From positions 248,001 through 312,000 of the forward strand of contig JAESUZ010000118.1 of NCBI GenBank assembly GCA_017311185.1: a DNA stretch of 64,000 nucleotides, read 5' to 3'. The notes beneath the pieces were generated by a model. The model had not been told where the DNA came from. It saw nothing but the letters and a program-made list of their open reading frames with translations, and did no database searches. The DNA comes from Proteles cristata cristata (Eukaryota > Chordata > Mammalia > Carnivora > Hyaenidae). Shown in pieces: positions 35,116 to 46,384 of this stretch; the first letter of the stretch is position 1, and every line of letters starts with the position of its first letter. The position numbers and the translations under genes are program-made.

Positions 35116-35866
35116 ATTTAAAGAAAGATCAAGTTTTAAATTTATATTTAATTTTTAGCCAAGTTATATAGACATGTAAAGAATTTAATATAATACTACC
35201 CAGAAAATAAAAATCCTCTGCACTGCTTTCCCTAACTCCTGTACATATGGGTACCTTCCATTCCCCAAAGGTACCCACTTTCAAATCTTGTAGTTGATTT
35301 ATTTGGTATATTCTTCTATAGCTCTAAATGACATACTTGTATTACTACCTATTAATGTTTTGATTTTAGGCATCGATTATTCATACTCAATGTAGGACAT
35401 GAGAATTTAATTCATACTTCTTAACTTCTTTTGATTAGATTGAGTCACTGTGTTTTTTAGTGGGACTAAAGAAACACTATTAGTACTCCGATTAATTTTG
35501 TTTTCTTCACAAGTTTCTGTTCTCTTTGTAGTTGAAGATTCTTGTCATGGTTTGCTTCTCTGTTTGCTTAAGTGTCTATATACTCATAACTAATTCAGTC
35601 CCACACTTTGCCCCCACTGCAAAGCTCTCCTCTTAAATGTAGTTCAAATGCATTAATAATATTATCAAATTCATTTTCCTGAATAAATCTTTCTCAAGGG
35701 CCTCTTCCGATCTGGAATAGATATTTCTTACATCGTTGCACAGCTCTGACTTTGGGATATTCCTTCACCATTATACTGATAATAATGTTTTTTAAAGTTT
35801 ACTCCCTTGTTTTGGTTAGCACATTTCAAGTAGCTTCTTGAATAAGTTTGCATCTAAGACAACTTT
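35116..35866. other. No gene seen
   Basis: AT-rich, probably old repeat-derived text; no family named. Confidence 0.35.
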
Positions 35867-35881
35867 TTTGAGGACACATAT

Positions 35882-35884
<3 letters not shown>

Positions 35885-35912
<28 letters not shown>

Positions 35913-36121
35913 TTTTTTTACAAATAGTTTATTGTCAAATTAGTTTCCACATAACACCCAGTGCTCATCCCCACAAGTGCCCTCCTCCATGCCCACCCCT
36001 CCTCCCCCCACATCCACCAGTCCTCAGTTTTTGTCAGCATTCAAGAGTCTCTCATGGTTTGCCTCTCCCCCTTTCCCCCACCATTTCTGCCCTTCTTCTC
36101 CCCCTTGGTCCTCTGTTAAGC
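35885..36121 (-). mobile_element. Very short young LINE-1 3' end with perfect TSD
   Basis: Only the L1 3' UTR (about 200 bases) and tail are present. The TSD tttgaggacacatattta is identical at 35867-35884 and 36122-36139. The A-tail became a (TTTA)n array at 35881-35916. The 3' UTR text is almost identical to that of the L1s at 31843 and 44284. Confidence 0.96.
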
Positions 36122-36139
36122 TTTGAGGACACATATTTA

Positions 36140-37628
36140 AAACTGGCTTTATTCTATGATCACTTCTGGTTCATAGTTTGAATAAGTATAGAATTCTTGG
36201 TTGAGAATCACTTTCTTTTGAAATGTAAAAGGCATTGCTCCACTGTTTTCTACATTTCAGTGTGCATCCTAAGAAGTTTGATGCCCTTTTGTTTTCTGAC
36301 AGTTTGTATATGACCTAATGGCAATCCTTCAAAAAGTCTGTTTTATATACATATTGTGTTGGATGCTCCCAGTAATGAGTTCTGGAAATTTTTATTCAAT
36401 TATTATTGCCTCCTGCACTTTTCCTTCTAGAATTTTGATTATTCGAATGTTAGATTTCTGGGATTAGTTCTCCAATTTTCTCATGTTTTTATTCTATATT
36501 TTCTATTTCTTTGTCTTTTTCTCTAGTTCTCTGGACATACCCTAAAATTCATCTTTCAACTCTTCTATATTTTTTTCATTTCTGCTATCATATTTTTACT
36601 TGTCAAGAACTCTTTTTTTGTTCTCTGAATTTTCCCTTTTTACAGCATTCTGTTCTTGTTTCATGGAAGCAATGCTAATAATACTGATAGATAACATGTT
36701 CAACTATATCTCCTCTTACCTCTCTGAGCATATCTTATAAGTTTTCTTCTTCCTCCAGCATCTGTAATTTTTCTGAGTTGGTCTTTTAAAATTTATTTTG
36801 GTTTCCATCTTTCATTTAGATACTTTCACCAAAGGTTTAAATGATCAACCCTATCTATCTACTCATATTCAGATTAGAGTATTAAAAACTGGAAAGTAAG
36901 CTCTATTTGCATGGGTAAGATTTTTCAACTACAGTCTTTACCACAGAGTGATCTGGATGTGCTATTTCATTAATCAACCCCTGTATCACTATCTTTGGGT
37001 CTTTTCTTATGGACTGTTGAATTCTCCACAGGATACCTCAATCTCCTGTCCAGAGGGTTTATGCATAATTAGAAAATTAGTGGGGTAAAAACACTGAAAT
37101 TTTCAATCTTTGGAACTCATTCAAGAAATATCTGAATATCCATATTTTCCAGCCATTACTTCAGAGGTTAGAAATGGTAAATAGAATTGAAGTAAAAGTG
37201 GTAAATAAAATGGAAAATTCTTTATATTACTATGAGCAAAATATGGAAATATTTACTTAATCCTCTGTTTTTAGTATCATACCTCAGTCTTCATCTATGC
37301 CTACTGTTCTGCAGCCTAAAGACTATACCCTTCTGAAGATAAATGCCTAGTGTTTTGCTGGGGTAAATAAGGAGAGTCACAGCACTCTATAGAGCATAAA
37401 CTGAGATCTACAGGTCTAACAGCTTCTTAAACAGTTTTAGTTTTTACCCTACTTTTGAAGATATTGGGTATGGCTGACTTTTGTGTTTTGGTTGTTTAAT
37501 ACTATTAATGGGATTGCATAGGATTCAGCTTTAATTGTCTGCTAAGGCAGTTGCTATCTATTTGTTTTCCACCTTCCAAAATTTTGTTGTTACAACCTTC
37601 CCACTTTCTTTGTCATTGTGGTTTATGC
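36140..37628. other. No gene seen; T-rich old-repeat texture
   Basis: The region 36230-36800 is T-rich and resembles the antisense of an old LINE or LINE-like element, but I cannot assign a family. No coding-like frame. Confidence 0.35.
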
Positions 37629-37641
37629 TTTTAAAAGATCT

Positions 37642-37856
37642 GGGGGCGCCTGGGTGGCTCAGTCGGTTAAACCTCCGACTTTGGCTCAGGTCATGATCTC
37701 ACGGTTCGTGGGTTCAAGCCCCACATTGGGCTCTGTGCTGACTGCCAGCTCAGAGCCTGGAGCTTGTTTCAGATTCTGTGTCTCCCTCTCTCTCTGACCC
37801 TCCCCTGCTCACGCTGTCTCTTTCTGTCTCTCTCTCAGAAATATAACATTAAAAAA
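37642..37856 (+). mobile_element. CAN SINE, mixed diagnostic pattern
   Basis: The head gggggcgcctgggtggctc is intact. It has the common ctttggctcaggtc and cagattctgtgtctccc text, but also the young-group gactgccagctcag. It therefore looks intermediate between the two SINE groups in the window. An A/T-rich TSD (ttttaaaagatct against ttttaaaaaaatct) is plausible. Confidence 0.94.
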
Positions 37857-37880
37857 TTTTAAAAAAATCTTTTAACTCTT

Positions 37881-39183
37881 AAAACTATAAGGCATTAAAG
37901 TTATTTAACTTTAAAGTTAAATATATTTAAAGTTACTAGTTAAAGAAATTGAAAAAGACACAAATAAATTCAAAGATATACACTGTGCTCATGGATTGGA
38001 AGAATTAATATTGTTAAAATGTCTATACTACCCAAAGAAATCTACAGATTCAATGCAACCCTGATCAAAATACCAAATGGCATTGCTTTCACAGAACTAG
38101 AATAAATAATCCTAAAATTTGTATGGAACCCAAGAGATCCTGAATACCCGAAGCAATCCTGAGAAAGACAAACAAAGCTGGAGATATCACAATTGCAATA
38201 TTTTAAACTACTATTACAAAGCTAAAGTAATAAAAATGCATGGTACTGGCACAGCAATAGACACATGGATCAGTGAAAAATAATACAGGCTCAGAAATAA
38301 ACCCAAGCTTTTATGGTCAATTAATCTATAACAAGGAAGGCAAGAATACAGAATGGGAGAAGGACAGTCTCTTCAACAAATGGTGCTGGAAAAGTTGGTC
38401 AGCACTATGCTAAAGAATGAAACTGAGCCACTTTCTTACACCATACATTAAAAAACACACACACACAAAAACTCAAATGGATTAAAAACTTAAATGTAAA
38501 ACCTGAAATTCCTAGAAGAAAACACAGTCAGTAAGCTCTTTGATATCAATCTTAGAGACATCTTTTTTTTTTGGGGGGGGAATCTATCTCCTTATATAGG
38601 ACAACAAAAGCAAAAATAAACAAATATTAAACTAAAAAGCTTTTACATAGTGAAAACAAAATAGAAAAGGCAACCTACTGAATGAGAGAAGATATCTACA
38701 AATGATATATATAACAAGGGGTTCACATATGAAATATATAAAGAACTGATACAACTCAACACCGAAAAAACCAATAATCCAGTTTAAAAATGGGCAGATG
38801 GTATGTACAGATACTTCTCCAAAGAAGACATACAAATGGGTCACAGACACAAGGAGAGATGCTTAGCATCCCTAATCATCAGGGAAATGGAAATGAAAAT
38901 CACAATAAGGTATCATTTCACACCACTAACAATGGCTACAATGAAAGAGACAAGAAATAAGGAGTGCAGACAAGTATGCAGAGAAAAGGAAATCCTTGTG
39001 CACTGTTGGAAGAAATGTAAATTGATGCAGATACTGTGTGAAACAACATTAAGGTTTCTTAAAAAATTAAAAATAAAACAAACCTACAATCCAGCAATCG
39101 TACATCTATTTATTTCTCTGAAGAAAACAAAAATACTAATTTGAAAAGAGATATGCACCCTATGTTCATCGCAGTGTTATTTT
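37881..39183 (+). mobile_element. Older LINE-1 ORF2 C-terminal half, left part
   Basis: Text equivalent to the ORF2 C-terminal half runs from aaactataaggcatt. It passes gatcaaaataccaaatggca and an exact ttcctagaagaaaacacag phrase. A frame of 113 codons (38803-39144) preserves a stretch beginning [10 protein letters not shown]. Stops and small insertions elsewhere make it non-functional. A 16-bp palindrome, ttaactttaaagttaa (37905-37920), interrupts the left end. The element continues right of the SINE at 39184. Confidence 0.9.
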
Positions 39184-39206
39184 TTTTTAATATTTTTATT
39201 TATTTC

Positions 39207-39250
<44 letters not shown>

Positions 39251-39419
39251 CGTGAGCAGGGGAGGGGTCAGAGAGAGAGGGAGTCACAGACCGAAACAGG
39301 CTCCAGGCTCTGAGCTGGCAGTCAGCACAGAGTCCGACACGGGGCTCGAACCACGAACCGCGAGATCATGACCTAAGCGAAAGTCGGACGCTTAACCGAC
39401 TAAGCCACTCAGGGGCCCC
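39184..39419 (-). mobile_element. CAN SINE, young diagnostic subfamily, nested, perfect TSD
   Basis: The tail carries ttctaggagagag with (GA)n at about 39210-39246. The body has gggagtcacagac, ggcagtcagcac and ctaagcgaaagtcgg. The TSD catcgcagtgttattt is identical at 39168-39183 and 39420-39435. It lies inside an older LINE-1. Confidence 0.97.
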
Positions 39420-39435
39420 CATCGCAGTGTTATTT

Positions 39436-39666
39436 ATAATAGCCAAGATCTGGAAACAATCTAATGTCCACTGAGAGATATACAGACAAGGAAGATGTGA
39501 TACATATCACTTGGCCATAAGAAAGGTACAACCTTGCCATCTGCAATAATATGATGGACCTTGAGGGTATTACGCTAAGTGAAATAAGTCAGACAAAGAA
39601 AAACATAAATACCATATTGTATGTCAATTATTCTTCAATGAAAAAATAAAGACAAATTAAAAAAGT
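39436..39666 (+). mobile_element. Older LINE-1, right part and 3' end
   Basis: ORF2 C-terminal text (gccaagatctggaaacaatc) and a short 3' end (tatgtcaattattcttcaat plus an A-rich tail) complete the LINE-1 split by the SINE at 39184. Confidence 0.85.
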
Positions 39667-40520
39667 CCTTTTATGGTTTCAGAAGGCAGGGGTGTTAAAT
39701 GAATGTGCTAATGGCTCTTAGCCAGAGGTCCAAATGGTTTTTAATACTCTCACTTGTCATTTACTCATCCTCATTTGTAAATAGTCTGAACATCTCTGAT
39801 TATTTAACATTAGAGCCTTAGTGTTTTCCTTACTTATTTTCATGAGCTGTTTTCTTTGTTAGTGGATTAGCCAGTGACCTGAATTGTTTTTAGGGTGACT
39901 GATCCCAGAGCTCACTGAGTTACCTGTAGTTCTTGTGCTTTAGAATGTATGCAGGTCATGAATTGCTAACATGGAAGAGATGTAATAAAACTTACTCTGA
40001 ATATTTTACCAAAATACACGTATTTAATATCACTTAAATGACAACCACCAATCACTACTGGACTTTAAACTTGAAAGAGTCAGATATTGACCTTTAATGA
40101 TATTAATTCTAAACAGTTGAACAGTTGATACATGTGAAGCAACATATCCCTGAAAGTACAAATACCAAGGGTCTGAATCCCTTCTTTACAGGATTTTCAA
40201 AAGAAAACAGATCAATAAATAATTATAAAACAATGAGGGCTGTTCTATATCAGAAGCAAACATCTTAGGACAACTCATTTGACCTATTAGGGAGAACTGG
40301 GGAAGTTTTGGAGCTAAACACCTGATATTTGAGTGGAACTTGAAAGGTGAATATAGGTCTTGCTAGGTTGCCAGGGTGACAAAAGGCACCCCAGAATGAA
40401 AAAAGAGAATGTGCAAAATGTTGCAGATGAAAAAAAAAAAGAGTATTAGAGAATGTGAAGAGTCTTAAAGTGTTGCTGAAGGTAATGAAAAAAAAAATTG
40501 AAACTGGACTTGATTTTAAA
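39667..40520. other. No gene seen
   Basis: AT-rich sequence; the 114-codon antisense frame 40265-40609 is F/S-rich and overlaps an MIR fragment, so it is not a gene. Confidence 0.45.
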
Positions 40521-40524
40521 AACA

Positions 40525-40625
40525 GAATCTCGTCTAACCCCCTTAATTTTACAGATTGGAAATCAGGGCTAGGGAAGTTAAAAACTGTCAAAGATTCTAC
40601 TCTCAACAACAGAATCGGGATAGGG
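40525..40625 (-). repeat. MIR SINE fragment
   Basis: The phrase ccttaattttacagattgga followed by ggctagggaagttaaaaac is the reverse-oriented MIR core. Confidence 0.6.
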
Positions 40626-42660
40626 ACATAATATTCTGACTTCTTTTAGAGCATTTTTGATTATATCACATAGTTGTTTGCTTCTCATTATAGATACAGA
40701 TTATTTTCCTAAAAGCAAGTATAAAAAGAACTGATTAGATGAGATTTGGGAGACAAATTATAATTCAATTCTAATCGATTGCTAATGATAACTTTGAAGT
40801 CCTCCGTAGAGAAGGATTCTAAGGCCTACAGAAAAAAGCCCAATTTCTTAATTATGTCTATTTACCATGGGCATAGGATGGGAAAAGTGCCATGTAATTC
40901 TTTTCCAAGGACAGGATCCACCTCAGGGAATGAGTGGTGGAGAATAAGAAAAAGAATACACCATATGTAATTTATGACTAATCTCCTTTTGGCTTAGTTT
41001 ACATTATGAATTTATTCTTTTGAAAAAGTCCTTAAACTTTGGATTAGATCATCTGAAACCTTTCCCTTTTCAAAGTTAATTCCTTGTTTTTTAGTTTGCT
41101 CATTTGTGCCTTAAATATGCTTATTATTCAGCATTTGAGATGATGTAAAACTATTCTTTAGTTACCATGATTGATTTGGAATAAAATTTGACTATTCTTT
41201 CAATCTTTCAGATTATTGGTATGCATTTTTGTTGCAAAAAACACATTCTGTCAGGTTTTAGTTTCTCATTCAAGTAAACAGGTATTTCTTCAGACACTGC
41301 ATTTCTTAGATATGACAATAATCATTGACTGTGTTCAAGCATGCACTTATTTGGAATCAGGTACATAAAAGGAAAAAGCTTCTTATAGTATAGAATTATT
41401 TAAAAATCTATTATTACTTCTTACAAATGTAGAGCACACAAAAGATTCTCATTATTTTTTAAAGATTAACATTAGGCAGACATAGGTATTATCTTTTGGC
41501 ATACTATGTTATTTTTTTCTAAAATTTCCCACAACCTATTTATTTTATCTGGTGTTTTCTTCAGTTATATATATCTACTCGTATTTTTAAAAGACCTATA
41601 CTATTTTTTCCCTATGTGATTTCACCTAAAATGACATTCTATGTACATGAGGTAATTTATTTATTCATTCATTTTTCTACTTTCTGAAGCCTGCCAGTTC
41701 TAAATGCCATTGCAGATCCTTCTAGAAAGCACTTTTGAAGAATTGTGTTTTATTTTGACACTCTTGAGTAACCTGTTGAGAATTCTTGGAATAAACCAGA
41801 ATGAAGGCTAAAGAGACAAAAGAACACTATAGCTTCCTTAAAGTTAATGAAACAGAATTCCCTGGCTCATGTTAGCAATCAAACTAAAATGGTCATCTTC
41901 ACATTAATAACTTCCATTTTACATAGAACATACTTGATACTAATATTTATAAATAGGAAAACAGTTTCTCCAGCTACAAGTGGAGTCTTTGGCAAATAAA
42001 TAAAAGCCTATTTCCATTAGTAAAAGATTGGAATTTAAACCTAGAGATCAAGTATTTTTAAAATCTACAAAAAAAAAATTCCCTGATTTGCACTCTGTGT
42101 AACCAATTAAGTTTGAGAATATTGCTGTATAACACAGAAAATACCAGCTAGACTGTCCAAAGTCTTCAACGACCATTAGAGAAACAGAAAAAAAAAGCTA
42201 ACACTACAACAATGAAAATATGGAACCTGGATGTCTGGTGACCATAAACACGCACCTTTATTAGCCTAAAAATTGATATACAGTTCATGCAATTCTCAAG
42301 TTTGACAAATATGATCATCACTCCCAAGGTGAAACTAACAGTCTTTGCTAAGAGCAAAGGATGATTATTGAACAGATGGTATTACTTTCTCTTGCCAATT
42401 TATGTTCATAAAACTCAATAAATACTTAGCTTTAAAAATGTCAAGTAACTCAGATTTCGGGATAAAACATACTAAGTAATCTGTTCTGCTTATCTCCACC
42501 CTGTCACTCTCCTCTTCAAGAGCTCAAACAAGAGAGTATGATTGACACAAATAAGAGCAAAAACCTTATCTTGCTCATTGCTACATGCTTTTATCCATGT
42601 ACCACGTTAATATCTTATAAAAGATACCATAACTCAGAGCAATAATATACCCCAAAATAC
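40626..42660. other. No gene seen; repeat-poor
   Basis: Two kilobases of AT-rich sequence without a young mobile element or a coding-like frame. Confidence 0.45.
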
Positions 42661-42722
42661 TAATCTACAACACACATGCACACACACAGACACAGACACA
42701 CACACACACACACTCACTCATT
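42661..42722. repeat. (CA)n-type microsatellite, imperfect
   Basis: CA dinucleotides interrupted by TG, GA and CT steps over about 60 bases. Confidence 0.85.
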
Positions 42723-42884
42723 CTCACAGTCACATAGTACGTAGAACATTTTTTAAATTCTTGTTGGAATTGCCACCAAGAAGAAAACATTTCATTGCCA
42801 ACTAAATAAGACTTCATTTCCAGTCTCGTGTTAAAAGCTAGGGTTTTAAATATATATACATAAAAAATTAAAAAAAAAAAAACT

Positions 42885-43085
42885 TGGGTTTGAATCCTAA
42901 CTCTACCATTTATAAGCTGTGTGACAGTTGGTCAAGGAAGTTAAACTCTCTGATCTCAGCTTTTTAATTTATAAAGTTGGGAATATGGGGCTCTTCTGAA
43001 CATTAAAAAGGCATTTACATATAAAGATCTTAGAATAATGTCTGCACAGAGTATATATTTAACAAAATGGTAACTGATAACACTG
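42885..43085 (+). repeat. MIR SINE
   Basis: The order ggtttgaatcctaactctac, ataagctgtgtgacagttgg, then gtctgcacagagtatatatt is that of MIR. An A-run precedes it at 42868-42881. Confidence 0.8.
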
Positions 43086-43829
43086 GCTTAGTTATTAGAG
43101 AAGCGAAGTTTTACGTAAAGGAGTTAGTTCTCCTTAAGGTGCATTCAGTGCAACTTGATTTTTAAAAATTCTTTCTGTCACTTCTATTTTCTAGGGAGAA
43201 AACCTCACCCCATTTTACTCAATTTGCTTTGAATTGTAAAAGAGATTTGTAGGCAAATGAAGCAGTTACACCATACTACACATGCATAAAAATGACAGCT
43301 GATTTTCAAGATTTGGCAAGAGTTCCCAACATTTTTTCTCAAACACACCTGAAGGCTACCATGCAAAAGTGACAAGTCAGCTGCTCTGGAAGACTGCTAC
43401 AGTGATAGCGCAGGACAGGACTTGGGGACAGGAACAGCCAAGACTCTGTCCTTCCCACCCATCAGACACCTGCCCTGTCCCTTCCCTGCCCCAAGACACA
43501 ACCTTCTGGCTATAGATCAGAGGAGTCTTTCTTTTTTGTACAAGAACAACAAAGGCAAAAACCACTTTAGCAATGTGGGTTTTTACCCAAACTTCTTTGA
43601 AGCCTCTGAATTCCTCAAAATTTCTATGATGGAATTGCTATTACTTGGGTGAGCATCTGAATCTTTTGTGGGTTATGATGGGACACAGGGCATGCATATT
43701 CTGTCCTCCAGAAATATCTGATTCTATCTCCTTTAGTCTCCTCTTCTTTTATGCCCATCCCCCAGCTTATTGTCTTTCTTTCGAACTTTATAACTAGTTC
43801 ACTGATTTAAAAATCAAAAAGACAAATAA
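43086..43829. other. No gene seen
   Basis: Single-copy-looking sequence. Slightly GC-richer text at 43370-43520 has frames open on both strands, so neither is supported. Confidence 0.4.
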
Positions 43830-44230
43830 ACAGTCATGCACAACACTATTCATTGCAGTGCTGTTTGCAATTTAAAAAAGTCCTATCTACTGGCATATGC
43901 ACTTAATCTATATGTGTATGTATATGATGTATATGTACTTAGGTGAAATAATCTCCATAATACATTACATATAAAAGACAGTCACAGAAAAACATGTGTA
44001 GTATATCACTTTCAGTAAAAATAATTCCCATAATTCTAATAAACAAATATCCACTTAAAAATTCTGGAAGGCTATATACCAAATGGTACCATTGCTAAAT
44101 GGATACTTTCAAAGAGAACAAATCTAAAGAAGCATGAAGAGAGATGTTCTCATATTCTGTAATGTTTTAAGTATTTTGTGACATGAAAATATTTATATAT
44201 TTATATATTCCTTATACAATAAAACTATAT
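43830..44230 (+). mobile_element. Old LINE-1 (L1M-type) 3' end
   Basis: Text such as cactattcattgcagtgctg, aaaaacatgtgtagtatatc and attctggaaggctatatacc matches the 3' end of old mammalian L1s. It is strongly diverged. Confidence 0.6.
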
Positions 44231-44283
44231 TCTTTTAAAGGAAAAACCTCACAGTAGAAATCTTATGAAATGCAAAAAAGTAG

Positions 44284-45783
44284 CTGTCCAGTTCTCCCAA
44301 CACCATCTGTTAAAAAGGCTGTCTTTTTTCCATCGGATATTCTTTCCTACTTTGTCAAAGATTAGTTGGCTGTATACTTTTGGGTCCACTTCTGAGTTTT
44401 TAATTCTGTTCCATTGGTCTATGTGTCTGTTTTTGTGCCAATACCATACTGTCTTGATGATGACAGCTTTGTAGTAGAGGCTAAAGTCTGGGATGGTGAT
44501 CCCTCCCGTTTTGGTTTTATTTTTCAGGATTACTTTGGCTATTTGGGGTCTTTTGTGGTTCCATACAAATTTTTGGATAGTTTGTATCATTTTCTCACAC
44601 CATGCACAAAAATAAACTCAAAATGGATAAAGGACTTGAATGTGAGACAGGAAACTATCAACACCCTAGAGGAGAAAGCAGGAAACAACCTCCTTGACCT
44701 CCACCGCAGCAACTTCTTACTTGACACATCCCCAAAAGCAAGGGAATCAAGAGCAAAAATAAACTGTTGGGACCTCATCAAGATTAAAAGCTTCTGCACA
44801 GCAAAGGAAACAACCCAGAAAATTAATAGGCAACCAACGGAATGGGAAAAGATAGTTGCAAATGACATATCAGATAAAGGGTTAATATCAAGAATCTATA
44901 AGGAACTCACCAAACTACACGCCCGAAACACAAACAACCCAGTGAAGAAATGGGCAGAAGATATGAACAGACACTTCTCCAAAGAGGACATCCAGATGGC
45001 CAACAGACACATGAAACGATGCTCAGCATCCCTCCTCATCAGGGAAATACAAATCAAAACCACACTGAGATACCACCTCACGCCAGTCAGAGTGGCTAAA
45101 ATGAGCACATCAGAGAACTCTAGATGCTGGCGAGGATGTGGAGAAACGGGCACCCTCCTACACTGTTGGTGGGAATGGAAACTGGTACAGCCCCTCTAGA
45201 AAACAGTGTGGAGCTTCCTCAGGAAACTAACAATAGAACTCCCCTATGACCCAGCAATAGCACTGCTAGGAATTTACCCAAGGGATACAGAAATGCTGAT
45301 GCATAGGAGCACATGTACCCCAATGTTCATAGCAGCACTCTCCACAATAGCTAAAACATGGAAAGAGCCTAAGTGTCCATCAACAGATGAATGGATCAAG
45401 AAGATGTGGTTTATCTATACCATGGAATACTCCATGGCAATGAGAAACGAATGAAATCTGGCCATGTGTGGCAACATGGATGGACCTTGAGGGTGTTATG
45501 CTGAGCGAAATAAGTCAGGCAGAGAAGGACAAATATCATATATGTGCACGTATAGGAGGATTAGGAGGAACTTAACAGAGGACCAAGGGGGAGAAGAAGG
45601 GCGGAAATGGTGGGGGAAAGGGAGAGAGGCAAACCATGAGAGACTCTTGAATGCTGACAAAAACTGAGGACTGATGGATGTGGGGGGGAGGGGGATGGGC
45701 ATGGAGGAGGACACTTGTGGGGATGAGCACTGGGTGTTATGTGGAAACTAATTTGACAATAAACTATTTGTAAAAAAAAAAAA
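44284..45783 (+). mobile_element. Young LINE-1 with 5' inversion (twin priming) and perfect TSD
   Basis: The TSD gaaatgcaaaaaagtag is identical at 44267-44283 and 45784-45800. The left part (44284 to about 44590) is ORF2 sequence in reverse orientation. From about 44591 ORF2 continues on the plus strand to the 3' UTR and A-tail. About 25 bases of L1 are missing between the two parts, as expected for twin priming. The plus-strand frame stays open from 44587 to a TAG at 45197-45199, where a Trp codon is expected, then continues in the same frame to 45454. A one-base gain near 45448 then breaks it. One Cys of the C-terminal Cys-rich motif reads as Trp (WWEWKL). The copy is recent but inactive. 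Confidence 0.97.
45679..45712 (+). other. G-rich tract in LINE-1 3' UTR
   Basis: Four or more G-runs (a run of seven, a run of five, then shorter runs) lie within about 30 bases. Such tracts are typical of L1 3' UTRs and could form a G-quadruplex. Confidence 0.8.
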
Positions 45784-45800
45784 GAAATGCAAAAAAGTAG

Positions 45801-46105
45801 GCATAATGAAGAAAAGGCACATGTAACTCCTCAACCCAATGTTTGTTCCTATAAATTTTTTTATATATTTCCCAATACACTTCTATACACATATGCACAC
45901 ATTAAAATTTTAAAGCATTATTGGGACTTGTTTTATTAACCTGAGACCCTAAAATGTTTGAACTATCAAAATAAGTAATTCCTATTAAGAAGGAACAGTA
46001 GGAAAATGTGGGCAAGTAGGTGGTGGTTTCTAGCTGTACAGCTCGAAGTCCAGCCAGAGACATGATACGTAGAATGAGGATGCTACAGTCATATGCACAC
46101 TCACA
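45801..46105. other. No gene seen
   Basis: AT-rich sequence between the LINE-1 and the next SINE. Confidence 0.5.
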
Positions 46106-46120
46106 TACACACACGTTTTC

Positions 46121-46157
46121 TTTTTTCTTATTTTTTTAAAATATTTTATTTATTTTT

Positions 46158-46200
<43 letters not shown>

Positions 46201-46369
46201 CGTGAGCAGGGAAGGGTCAGAGAGAGGGAGTCACAGACTCCGAAACAGGCTCCAGGCTCTGAGCTGGCAGTCAGCACAGAGCCCGACGCGGGGCTCGAAC
46301 CCACAAACCGTGAGATCATGACCTAAGCGAAAGTCGGACGCTTAACCGACTAAGCCACCCAGGTGCCCC
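46121..46369 (-). mobile_element. CAN SINE, young diagnostic subfamily, perfect TSD
   Basis: (GA)n lies at 46160-46197. The body has gggagtcacagac, ggcagtcagcac, cccgacgcggggctcgaac and ctaagcgaaagtcgg. The TSD tacacacacgttttc is identical at 46106-46120 and 46370-46384. Confidence 0.97.
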
Positions 46370-46384
46370 TACACACACGTTTTC

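Noticed and set aside
44249..44590. 113-codon minus-strand gene
   Set aside because: It is the inverted ORF2 part of the twin-primed LINE-1.
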